Assembly: GCA_019187225.1 (NCBI GenBank)
Contig: JABAQQ010000014.1
Location: 1-64,000 of the forward strand
Direction of reading: 5' to 3'
DNA length: 64,000 bases
Source of the DNA: Saprospiraceae bacterium
GTDB taxonomy: Bacteria > Bacteroidota > Bacteroidia > Chitinophagales > Saprospiraceae
Shown piece after piece: positions 49,884 through 58,039 of this stretch. Both the position numbers and the translations under genes were made by a program. The notes under the pieces were generated by a model. The model made no database searches, was not told where the DNA came from, and saw nothing but the letters and a program-made list of their open reading frames with translations. The number at the start of each line of letters is the position of its first letter. Position 1 is the stretch's first letter.

Positions 49884-49913
49884 AGTCCAACAGTCCAACG
49901 TCCAACAGTCCAT
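49884..49913. repeat. Short TCCAAC array downstream of the four-helix-bundle gene
   Basis: AGTCCAAC-AGTCCAAC-GTCCAAC-AGTCC starts 4 bases after the stop of the four-helix-bundle gene and ends 4 bases before the next start codon. The unit is of the same type as in the arrays upstream of that gene. Confidence 0.8.
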
Positions 49914-49917
49914 TCAC

Positions 49918-51249
49918 ATGCAACGCCGCACATTCATCAAAACCACCGCAGCAGCGGGTCTCGCCATGAGTTTTTCTGCCAAAAGTTACGCCCGCATCAT
50001 CGGCGCCAACGACCGGGTGCGCGTGGGCGTCGTCGGTTTTTCCGACCGTTTTAAGAACGATTTGTTCCCCGCTTTCAGCCGCCACAAAGGGGAGTTGAAC
50101 TTTGAAATCGTCGCCATTTCAGACATCTGGAAACTGCGCCGCGAGCAGGGACTGGCGTTTTTGAAAGAAAAAACGAACCCCGATGCGGTCGCTTTCCGCA
50201 ACAACGACGAAATGTACGCGGCCCGCGCCACCGACGCGGTCATCCTCTCGACGGCTGATTTTCAACACGCCCTGCATACTGTCGAGGCCGTGAAAGCCGG
50301 ACAGGACTGCTACACAGAAAAGCCGCTGGCCGAAACGATGGCCGACAACCGGGCAGTGTTGAAAGCCGTGCGCGGTTCGGAACGGATCGTGCAGATCGGT
50401 TCGCAACGCCGCAGCGGGCCCAACTACCACGCCGCCGCTGATTTCATCCAACAAGGCAAATTCGGCCCCATCGTCATGGTCGAACTGATGTGGAACGTAA
50501 ACCAGCCCGGTCGCTGGCGCCGCCCTGCTCTTGTGGCGCAGTGCAAAGAAAAAGACCTCGACTGGAAACGCTACCTGCTCAATCGCCCACACGAGCCTTT
50601 CGATCCGCGCAAGTATCTGGAATACAGGTTGTTTTGGCCGTATTCCTCCGGCATACCGGGGCAGTGGATGAGCCACCAGATTGACACGGTGCATTGGTTC
50701 AGCGGCTTGCCGCACCCCCGCTCTGCGGTGGCGAACGGCGGCATCTATCAATGGAAAGACGGTCGCCGCAACCCCGACACGCTTACGATTGTGTTCGACT
50801 ATGGCCCGCTGAATGACCCCACTTCGGGTTTTCAGGTGGTGTTCACGAGCCGCTTCTCCAATTCGGCGGGCGATGTGAAGGAACTCTACTACTCCAACGG
50901 CGGCATGATCAACCTCGACACCAACGAGATCACACCCAACGGCGGCCTGACGGAAGATTTTGCCAAAGCGATGGGCTTGAAAGCCAACCAGTTGACTCCG
51001 CAAAAACTCGAAGGCTTCAAGGTGGAGACTTCGGCCAGCACGGGCGGCGACCCGCTCACTTCGGCGCATGTGCGCAACTGGATGGAGTGTGTGCGCAGTC
51101 GCCAGCAACCCAACGCGCCCATAGAAGCGGGCTACCAGCACTCTATTGCCAATATCATGGCGCTGGCCGCTTACCGCACGGGGCTGCGGGTGACCTTCGA
51201 TGAGAAAAAGCAGGAGGTGAAGGCGGGGGGGAAGGTGTTTAGGTATTAG
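49918..51249 (+). CDS. Gfo/Idh/MocA-family oxidoreductase with Tat signal
   Basis: A 443-residue protein from the ATG at 49918 (MQRRTFIKTTAAAGLAMSFS), a twin-arginine leader with RRTFIK. A Rossmann fold follows (RVRVGVVGFSDRFKNDLFPA), then the family lysine in CYTEKPLAETMADNRAVLKA and the MSHQIDTVHWFSG region. The C-terminal alpha/beta domain ends in AGGKVFRY. The family oxidises or reduces sugars and cyclitols with tightly bound NAD(P). Export with bound cofactor fits the Tat route. With the DUF1080 protein upstream it may take part in 3-keto-sugar metabolism. An in-frame ATG at 49876 would add repeat-encoded residues and is rejected. Confidence 0.9.
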   Translation: MQRRTFIKTTAAAGLAMSFSAKSYARIIGANDRVRVGVVGFSDRFKNDLFPAFSRHKGELNFEIVAISDIWKLRREQGLAFLKEKTNPDAVAFRNNDEMYAARATDAVILSTADFQHALHTVEAVKAGQDCYTEKPLAETMADNRAVLKAVRGSERIVQIGSQRRSGPNYHAAADFIQQGKFGPIVMVELMWNVNQPGRWRRPALVAQCKEKDLDWKRYLLNRPHEPFDPRKYLEYRLFWPYSSGIPGQWMSHQIDTVHWFSGLPHPRSAVANGGIYQWKDGRRNPDTLTIVFDYGPLNDPTSGFQVVFTSRFSNSAGDVKELYYSNGGMINLDTNEITPNGGLTEDFAKAMGLKANQLTPQKLEGFKVETSASTGGDPLTSAHVRNWMECVRSRQQPNAPIEAGYQHSIANIMALAAYRTGLRVTFDEKKQEVKAGGKVFRY

Positions 51250-51274
51250 TGATAAATGATGAGTTATGAATGAT

Positions 51275-51448
51275 GGTAAAAACTTAGGCAGGGGTAGCGC
51301 CCCGAAAGATTTGTAGTGATTTATGCACAAAATCACCGTGGAGGGGCAGCGCCCCGTAACATATTCCGGGGCGCTGCCCCTCCACGAAATAATATCGGTC
51401 TTTCTGCTACAAATTTTTCGGGGCGCTACCCCTGCCTAAGTTTTTACC
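51275..51448. repeat. Nested perfect palindromes
   Basis: The outer arms 51275-51307 and 51416-51448 are exact reverse complements over 33 bases (core GGGGTAGCGCCCCG). Inside, arms 51337-51356 and 51367-51386 are exact over 20 bases (core GGGGCAGCGCCCCG) with a 10-base loop. The outer and inner cores are variants of one sequence. This occupies most of the 340-base gap between the oxidoreductase and the next gene; the rest (51250-51274, 51449-51589) shows nothing further. Confidence 0.95.
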
Positions 51449-51589
51449 CGCATTCATTTTATCATGCGTGTCTCCAAGCAGAAAACTTATCTTTCCGCCT
51501 GCTTTCATCACAAAACTGATTCCGATATGAACACGCTTGCGCTTAGCCTTTTTCCGTTGCCCCTTGTTGCCCGCTTGAACCATTCAACG

Positions 51590-52720
51590 ATGAAACAACG
51601 GCTGCTTTGCAGCCTGCTCGCATGGGGTTTTCTCTGTCCGGTCATGGCGCAGATTACCATCACCAATTCGGTTTTTCCTGCTGTGGGCGACACGTTTCAC
51701 TACGCTTTTGGCAATCAGCCCGGGGCGATCAATCAGATTTTCACCCCGCCCGGCGGCGGTCAGCAGTGGGACCTGAGCAACCTGCAGGCAACCCAATACT
51801 GGAACCAGATCATGAAAAATCCGCTAACGGGCACGGCTTCCGGCTCCTTCCCGACAGCATCTATCCTGTACAATCCTCTGAACTCCGGTTCGGAAGTTTA
51901 TTTGCAAGTCACGGGTACTCAAGTCCTCGATATGGGCTATTATGGCCTGGACGAACTGGGTTTGGGCCTGAATTTATTGTTTGACAAGGTGCCCAACCTG
52001 GAAGAATCCTGGGCACCGGTCAACTTCTTTGACATCCACCAAAGCACTTCCAATGTTTTAACTGCTTTCGATGCGCCGATTGCACCACCCATTTTACTGA
52101 ACCTGGTACCGACTGCCGATTCTTTCCGTATCCGGGTTACGTATCAGCGGATTAGCACGATCGATGCATTTGGCACGCTGGCCATCCCCGGCGGCAGCTT
52201 TGATGTGCTGCGAAAAAAACAAACCGAATACAAGTCAATCGCGGTGGACGTGAAGGTAGCGCCGCTCGGGTGGATAGATATTTCGACCATCGGCGGTCAA
52301 CAGATACTCCCCTTAGGGACGGATACGATAACGACCTTTCATTTTCTGAACGATGTGTCCAAAGAAGCCATTGCTATATGCAGGCTCAATACTGCACAAA
52401 ACATGGTGACCGGTGTTCAATATAAAGCCTTGAGCCCCCCCGTCGCCACTTTTACACCGTCATTTAATGAGTCGCTTTTTGCCTGGCCCAATCCGGTTCA
52501 AAACACACTTTATGCGCATTTCACAAAAGATGCGGGGGCAACTTATGAATTACGGCTAATAAACGCGCAAGGGCGTCTGATACTTGAGCAAACAGTGGAG
52601 ACAAGTGCAGCCGAAAATGACGTTTCTATTCCAGTCGCTAACCTGGCGGCGGGTATCTATGCGCTGATCCTTCAGCGCAATGGGGTGCCCCTTGGCCGGG
52701 CCAGAGTGGTTAAGAACTGA
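51590..52720 (+). CDS. Secreted protein of unknown function with T9SS type A sorting domain
   Basis: A 376-residue protein from the ATG at 51590 (MKQRLLCSLLAWGFLCPVMA, then Q; signal peptide). Upstream in-frame starts at 51464 and 51527 would bury the signal. The central part (about 22-290) begins VFPAVGDTFHYAFGNQPGAI and reads as a beta-rich domain often seen in Bacteroidota exported proteins, without a named function. The C-terminus is a type A sorting domain: FAWPNPVQNTLYAHFT, LRLINAQGRLILEQT, LAAGIYALILQRNG. It converges on uxaB. Confidence 0.8.
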   Translation: MKQRLLCSLLAWGFLCPVMAQITITNSVFPAVGDTFHYAFGNQPGAINQIFTPPGGGQQWDLSNLQATQYWNQIMKNPLTGTASGSFPTASILYNPLNSGSEVYLQVTGTQVLDMGYYGLDELGLGLNLLFDKVPNLEESWAPVNFFDIHQSTSNVLTAFDAPIAPPILLNLVPTADSFRIRVTYQRISTIDAFGTLAIPGGSFDVLRKKQTEYKSIAVDVKVAPLGWIDISTIGGQQILPLGTDTITTFHFLNDVSKEAIAICRLNTAQNMVTGVQYKALSPPVATFTPSFNESLFAWPNPVQNTLYAHFTKDAGATYELRLINAQGRLILEQTVETSAAENDVSIPVANLAAGIYALILQRNGVPLGRARVVKN

Positions 52721-52816
52721 AGTTTGCCGCCCTGCCTGGTCTTCCCCGCCGCGCTTGTGTTTGACCAATCGCAAGGCGGAGTGAGGGGCTATGCCCAATC
52801 ACCCATTCCCTTGTCC

Positions 52817-54331
52817 CTAAGCCGGGGACGCCAACAATGACCGGAAAGCAGTGTCCGCACGGTGTTTCATTCCCTCTGCCAGAAACCCCGTCACCCGCTC
52901 CGCAAAACCCGGCAACGCAGCCAGGTCTTCGCCCCAGAAGTCTTTGTCCGACAATACGTTGCGGGGAGGTTCTTCGGGGGTCAGCGTCTCCCATTTTTCA
53001 AAAAAATACGCAATGTTGTCGTCCTGGATTTCGTGCTGCGCCGGCTTCAAAAACGCCAGCATCGCCGCAAACCCCAGTGCGATGCGTTCCGGCACTCCCC
53101 TGCCCCGCCGGTAGTGTTCGATCAACACCGGCACGACGCGCATTTTCATTTTGGAGGAATACTGCACGGTGATGCTCAGCCATTTGTGTTCCGCGAACGG
53201 ATTGCGGAAGCGGTCGAGCACCTGCCGGCCGAAGCGCTCCGCCGCTCCTTCCGGCAAGGGATAAGGAATGGCCGGGGCGATCTCCTCGAGCATCAGGCGT
53301 TCAATAAAATTTGCCATCGCGGGATCGCGCATGGCCTCGCCGACGGTGGCCAAACCCGCCAGGTGCGCCAGCCCGCAGGAAAGGGTATGCGTGCCGTTGA
53401 GCAGGCGGAGTTTGAGTTCGCGGAACAGTCCGATGTCGGGCGCGATGATGGTCACTTTCGGGTCGGCGCGGTAAAAGGACAACACTTCGCGCACCCGGTC
53501 ATCGCCCTCGATAGCCCAGAGCGCGTAAGGCTCTGCCATGGCGAGTAGTTCGTCGGTATAGCCGAGTTCGGTTTGCAAGCGGGAGAGGGTTTCGGGATTG
53601 GGTTTGCCGGGTACGATCCTGTCTACCAGAGAATTGCAAAAAGTGCAGGAACGTTCGAGCCAATCGAAGAAGCCGGGATCGAGCCGGTTGAAATGCGCCA
53701 GTTCGAGCACGATGCTTTTGAGCCGGGCGCCGTTGTCCGGAAGTAGTTCGGTCGGCACGATGACCACACCGGTAGCACGGCGTTCACGCCGTCCTGACAG
53801 CGGCCATTCATGGCCGTTTGTATGAAAAGCGCAATACCGCGCATACAGCACCGCCAGCAATTTTCCGGGAAATGACGCGGGCGGCGACTGCTGCACCTCT
53901 TCTTTCACCAATTGGATGCCCACCTCAGTGGTATTGGATAAAATGATCTCAAGATCGGGGCTCGCAGCAAACTCCAGCACCTCGTCCCAATCGTCTTTGG
54001 CCGACAATACCCGGCTGACAGCGGAACAAACGACATTTTCTTTTATCTCCCGCCCTTCACTGACGCCCCTGATACAAAGGGTGTACAACCCATTCTGCCG
54101 TCCGAATGCCGCCGGGTCGCCCGCACCGGTGGACTTGACGGCAACGATGCGTCCGTTGAAAATGCCTTTCCGGTTGGCCTGGTCAATCAAATAATCGGGC
54201 AAACCGCGCAGAAGTACGCCTGTGCCGAATTGCAGCACTTTTTCGGGGAGGGAGAACAAGCGTTTGTCCGGTAGAGACAGTTGAGCGTTCCCGGCAAGTG
54301 CCGGCAGTGATGATCTGGATAAATTTTTCAT
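52817..54331 (-). CDS. uxaB: Tagaturonate reductase (altronate oxidoreductase)
   Basis: A 504-residue NAD-dependent polyol dehydrogenase from the ATG at 54331 (MKNLSRSSLPALAGNAQ). LPEKVLQFGTGVLLRGLPDY is the nucleotide-binding start; IILSNTTEVGIQ, CNSLVDRIVPGKPNP, ELGYTDELLAMAEPYALWAI, LRLLNGTHTLSCGLAHLAGL, ATVGEAMRD and RFRNPFAEHKWLSI match UxaB more closely than UxuB or mannitol dehydrogenase. It reduces tagaturonate to altronate in galacturonate catabolism. UxaA, the next enzyme, is not in the window. It is divergent from the GH5-like gene with 38 bases between the starts. Confidence 0.9.
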   Translation of the reverse strand: MKNLSRSSLPALAGNAQLSLPDKRLFSLPEKVLQFGTGVLLRGLPDYLIDQANRKGIFNGRIVAVKSTGAGDPAAFGRQNGLYTLCIRGVSEGREIKENVVCSAVSRVLSAKDDWDEVLEFAASPDLEIILSNTTEVGIQLVKEEVQQSPPASFPGKLLAVLYARYCAFHTNGHEWPLSGRRERRATGVVIVPTELLPDNGARLKSIVLELAHFNRLDPGFFDWLERSCTFCNSLVDRIVPGKPNPETLSRLQTELGYTDELLAMAEPYALWAIEGDDRVREVLSFYRADPKVTIIAPDIGLFRELKLRLLNGTHTLSCGLAHLAGLATVGEAMRDPAMANFIERLMLEEIAPAIPYPLPEGAAERFGRQVLDRFRNPFAEHKWLSITVQYSSKMKMRVVPVLIEHYRRGRGVPERIALGFAAMLAFLKPAQHEIQDDNIAYFFEKWETLTPEEPPRNVLSDKDFWGEDLAALPGFAERVTGFLAEGMKHRADTAFRSLLASPA

Positions 54332-54369
54332 ATACTTGCATCCATTTTCCTTATTTAAAGCCAATATAC

Positions 54370-56811
54370 ATGAAACAGATCCGCACCTTTGTTTTTCCCT
54401 CATTTATCCTGCTCGCTTCCATGCAGATCGCGCAAGCGCAAGCTCCCGTCATTACCGCTGCTACTCCCGTCGCCACCACCATAGAGCAATGGGGCAAATT
54501 CGAAGTGCAACTCGATATCGCGGCCACCTGGTCGAATCCATACAATTACGACGAGATACGCGTCGAATGTGCGTTCATTGCCCCGGATGGCGCCACGCAA
54601 ACAGTGGACGGTTTTTTTATGCAGGATTTTCAACCCGACACCCAGAACGGCGAACTCACACCCGTCGGCAGCGGAACCTTCAAAGTGCGTTTTTCACCCG
54701 GAAAGCCCGGCGTCTGGAAATACAACCTCTCCTGCGCGAATGCTTCGGGCACGGGGATTTTCCCGGAACAAACCTTTACGGCAACCGCAGTTGCCAGTCC
54801 GAAAAATAAAGGTTTTGTGCGCGGCAACCAGTCAAATTACCTGCAATTCGACGACGGCGCTCAGTTTATCCCGGTTGGCGAAAATATCTGCTGGCAAAAT
54901 ACCAACGCTTACCTGGATTACAATAACTGGCTGACAAAACTCCGCGACAACGGCGGCAATTTTTTCCGGCTCTGGCATTGCGCCTGGGGCTTAGGCATCG
55001 AATGGGAAAATGGCAACAACGGATTCCAGGGACTGCGCAAATACAAACAAAGCACGTCCTTTTACCAGGATTGGCTGTACGATTTTTGCGCCGAAAACGG
55101 CATTTATGTCATGCTCTGCCTGCACCACCACGGCCAGGTTTCCAGCCAGGTGAACCCGAACTGGAGCGACAGTCCGTACAACGCGGTCAACGGCGGCCCT
55201 TGCCAGAACACCTGGGATTTTTTCACCAACACGTCAGCCAAAAACCACGTAAAAAACCGCCTGCGCTACGTCCTTGCCCGCTGGGGACACGCCCGCAGCA
55301 TCCTCGCCTGGGAGCTTTTCAACGAAGTGGACTGGACGGATCAGTTTGCCCAGAAAAAAGCCGACGTGTCGGCCTGGCACCTGGAGATGGCGGCATTTCT
55401 GAAAGACAAAGACCCGTATCAACACTTAGTGACCACCAGTTATGCACAGGAATCCTCCGATCCCCTTACCTGGAACCAACCGGATATTGATTTTACCCAA
55501 ACACACCACTACGTGAATACGCCGAACATCGAGCGGGTGCTGGTCAGCAGCAACCGCAAATACCTCGACGACTTCGGCAAACCCTCGCTCACCGGTGAAT
55601 TCGGCCTCACCACCACCGGCGCCGACCTCGGAACGGCCGATCCCGATGGCGTGCACGTGCACAATTCGATGTGGGGGACTCTCTTCGGCGGCGGTATGGG
55701 AGCGGGCATGAGTTGGTGGTGGGACAATTACATCGAACCGAAAGATCTGTATTATCATTTCGGGCCGTTGGCCGCTGTAGCGCAGAACGTCCCCTTTCAA
55801 GCCGGCAATCTCTCCCCTGTCCCAGCGACGGTTGCAGGCGCACCTGCCGACCTTTCCCTGACGCCGACGTTGGGCGGTTGGGGCGCATTGGCCGACACAT
55901 CGTTCACCATCGAAAACGGACAGGTATCGCCACCGGGTGCTGCACTGGCTTCATTTCTGTATGGCGCTCAATGGAATACACAGTATCGCCGGCCTCCTGT
56001 TTTTTATGTCAATTACCCGGCAAACGGTCAGTTCAGGGTAAAAACGGGAAGTGAAACGGGGCAGGCGCCTAAAATTGCCATCTGGCTCGACGGGATAAAA
56101 GTGCTGGAACAAAACGCCGCCGTGAACCAAACCTATTCCGTCAACGTGCCCGCCGGTCAGCATATGATCAAAGTGGACAATACGGGAACGGACTGGATAT
56201 CCATAACCAATTACACCTTCTCCGGCATCGGTTCGGCAGTGGATGCTTACCTGTTAAAATCGGACAACCAGAACATCATCGCAGGTTGGGCAATGAACAA
56301 CAGCTACAACCACGATTACGTAAAAATCAACGGCCTGCCCTCCCCTGTCGCCGGGGCGACCCTCAGCGTGCCGGCGATGCAAAACGGTTCCTACTTCGCG
56401 AAATACTACAATTGTATGACCGGCGCGTTGCAATCGTCCGAAGCAGTGACCGTGACGAACGGCGCTCTGACGCTTGCCTTGCCGGAAATACTTTGGGACC
56501 TTTCTTTTGTGGTGGACAACCAGCCGGTAAGCGTTGCCGAAACAAACCGGAACATGGAATTCCGGCTTTATCCCAATCCCGCGACACCTGGCCCAATCGT
56601 CGTTTCGTTCGATCTGGAAAAAACTGAAAATGTGACAGTTACCTTGCTGGATATGGCTGGCCGTGTCCTGGAATATCTGTTTTCCGGAGAATTTTCAGGC
56701 GGAGAAAAACAGATGCAAATTGCCGCGCATTATCCTGCGGGATTGTACTGGGTAAAAATAGAAGCAGATGGAAAAACAGGAGCGAAGCCGGTGGTTTTAA
56801 TGAAACAATGA
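54370..56811 (+). CDS. Secreted GH5-like glycoside hydrolase with DUF5060 and T9SS domain
   Basis: An 813-residue protein from the ATG at 54370 (MKQIRTFVFPSFILLASMQI, signal to about residue 23). Residues about 30-125 are DUF5060 (TIEQWGKFEVQLDIAATWSN, GTFKVRFSPGKPGVWKYNLS). A cellulase-superfamily TIM barrel follows (about 140-480): FFRLWHCAWGLGIEWENGNN, acid/base Glu in LAWELFNEVDWTD, QTHHYVNTPNIERV, and nucleophile Glu in PSLTGEFGL. A beta-sandwich (about 540-620) may bind carbohydrate. The C-terminus is a type A sorting domain (FRLYPNPATPGPIVV, LLDMAGRVLEYL, PAGLYWVKIEADG). It is predicted to act on a plant polysaccharide at the cell surface, supplying the nearby uronate and arabinose genes. 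The exact substrate is unknown. Confidence 0.88.
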   Translation: MKQIRTFVFPSFILLASMQIAQAQAPVITAATPVATTIEQWGKFEVQLDIAATWSNPYNYDEIRVECAFIAPDGATQTVDGFFMQDFQPDTQNGELTPVGSGTFKVRFSPGKPGVWKYNLSCANASGTGIFPEQTFTATAVASPKNKGFVRGNQSNYLQFDDGAQFIPVGENICWQNTNAYLDYNNWLTKLRDNGGNFFRLWHCAWGLGIEWENGNNGFQGLRKYKQSTSFYQDWLYDFCAENGIYVMLCLHHHGQVSSQVNPNWSDSPYNAVNGGPCQNTWDFFTNTSAKNHVKNRLRYVLARWGHARSILAWELFNEVDWTDQFAQKKADVSAWHLEMAAFLKDKDPYQHLVTTSYAQESSDPLTWNQPDIDFTQTHHYVNTPNIERVLVSSNRKYLDDFGKPSLTGEFGLTTTGADLGTADPDGVHVHNSMWGTLFGGGMGAGMSWWWDNYIEPKDLYYHFGPLAAVAQNVPFQAGNLSPVPATVAGAPADLSLTPTLGGWGALADTSFTIENGQVSPPGAALASFLYGAQWNTQYRRPPVFYVNYPANGQFRVKTGSETGQAPKIAIWLDGIKVLEQNAAVNQTYSVNVPAGQHMIKVDNTGTDWISITNYTFSGIGSAVDAYLLKSDNQNIIAGWAMNNSYNHDYVKINGLPSPVAGATLSVPAMQNGSYFAKYYNCMTGALQSSEAVTVTNGALTLALPEILWDLSFVVDNQPVSVAETNRNMEFRLYPNPATPGPIVVSFDLEKTENVTVTLLDMAGRVLEYLFSGEFSGGEKQMQIAAHYPAGLYWVKIEADGKTGAKPVVLMKQ

Positions 56812-56836
56812 TTTCCTATCACACGCACACGCACGC

Positions 56837-56941
56837 TCAAATCCCCAACACCTCCCCCATCTTCACCTCCAACCCCGGCATCACATCCCCATCGGAAAGC
56901 GTGCCATCGAAAGAAACCGTCTGAATGTCGCCGTTGGCGGA
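56837..56941 (-). pseudogene. Short 3' gene remnant, possibly Uma2-like
   Basis: A minus-strand frame reads ANGDIQTVSFDGTLSDGDVM, then PGLEVKMGEVLGI and a stop at 56839-56837. It is closed upstream by a stop at 56944-56942. The VMPGLEVKMGEVLGI ending resembles the C-terminus of Uma2-family (DUF820) PD-(D/E)XK nucleases (LPGFEVxLxxIF). It has no start and only 35 codons. If real, it is the tail of a deleted gene between the GH5-like gene and surE. Confidence 0.3.
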
Positions 56942-56949
56942 TTAACCGG

Positions 56950-57753
56950 TCACGCAATCGCCGGCATATCCGTAGCCACTGCGTATTTTTCCAACGCCTT
57001 AAACCCCTGCATGGCTTTGTAGTTGGTCAGGTCGTGCATGGACGGAACGACGGAGATATAACCATTTTGAAGCGCCCACACATCCGTATCTTCGGCGGTA
57101 TCGTTGTTCACGAATTCGCCGGTGAGCCAATAATAAGGCTGTCCGCCGGGATCGCGCCCTTCCACAAATTTTTCCACCCAGCGGGCATCGGCCTGGCGGC
57201 AGATACGTAGGCCACGTAACTTTTCTGCCGGTAGTTTCGGAATATTGACATTCAGCAAATTGCCGCTCTCGAAAGGATGTTCCAGCGCGTACTTCATCAC
57301 TTCCAGCACCCAGGGTTTGCAGGGGTTGAAGTCGGCGTCGAAACTAAAGTCATCGAGCGAGAATCCGATGCTTTTGATGTTTTCGAGCGAAGCCTCCATC
57401 GCCGCGGAAAGAGTGCCGGAATAAATAATATTGATGGATGCGTTGGTGCCGTGGTTGATCCCTGAAACGCAGAGGTCTATCGGGCGGTCTTTCAGTACGA
57501 CGTGTTTGGCGAGTTTCACGCAATCAACCGGAGTTCCCGAACACTCCCATGCTTCGACGCCGGGGGCGAACAGGTTGACTTTTTTGAGCCGGAGCGGGTC
57601 GTGAATCGTAATGGCGTGGCCCTGCCCGCTTTGCGGCGAATCGGGGGCCACCACCACGACATCGCCCAGTTCGGAGGCAAGTTCCACCAAAACCCGGATG
57701 CCAGGCGCGACGATGCCGTCGTCGTTGGTAACTAAAATCAGAGGTCTTGTCAT
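56950..57753 (-). CDS. surE: 5'/3'-nucleotidase SurE
   Basis: A 267-residue metal-dependent phosphatase that removes phosphate from nucleoside monophosphates and is linked to stationary-phase survival. LILVTNDDGIVAPGIRVLVE holds the metal-binding DD, and VVVVAPDSPQSGQGHAITIH is the SurE signature. ECSGTPVDCVKLAKHVV and DLCVSGINHGTNASINIIYS complete the active site. C-terminal strands follow the family pattern. Length is normal. The 286 bases upstream (57754-58039) are A/T-rich and hold no other gene. Confidence 0.96.
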   Translation of the reverse strand: MTRPLILVTNDDGIVAPGIRVLVELASELGDVVVVAPDSPQSGQGHAITIHDPLRLKKVNLFAPGVEAWECSGTPVDCVKLAKHVVLKDRPIDLCVSGINHGTNASINIIYSGTLSAAMEASLENIKSIGFSLDDFSFDADFNPCKPWVLEVMKYALEHPFESGNLLNVNIPKLPAEKLRGLRICRQADARWVEKFVEGRDPGGQPYYWLTGEFVNNDTAEDTDVWALQNGYISVVPSMHDLTNYKAMQGFKALEKYAVATDMPAIA

Positions 57754-58039
57754 GCGGCAAAAATAATAAATCGTTGTGCGTCATAGACGCTGTTTCGCCG
57801 TTTGGGGCCGCATTTTTGTTCCACCAAATTGTGTTAAATTTTTCAGGAAATCGAACGCAAAAGCGGCTTTTTTCGGAAATTTTAAATATTCTACTGATTT
57901 TCAAATTATTGTTTGAAAATTTTGACCTAATCTTGCACAATGTTTTATTCCTTTCCAATAATTTTTTTTTCGATAAAACATGGTTTTTCAAAAAAATCAA
58001 AATCGCCGCAAACCGTTTTAATCCCGAAAACAATTTAAT

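Noticed and set aside
50119-51336. 405-codon minus-strand frame
   Set aside because: It is antisense to the Gfo/Idh/MocA oxidoreductase and runs into the palindrome; composition is not protein-like.
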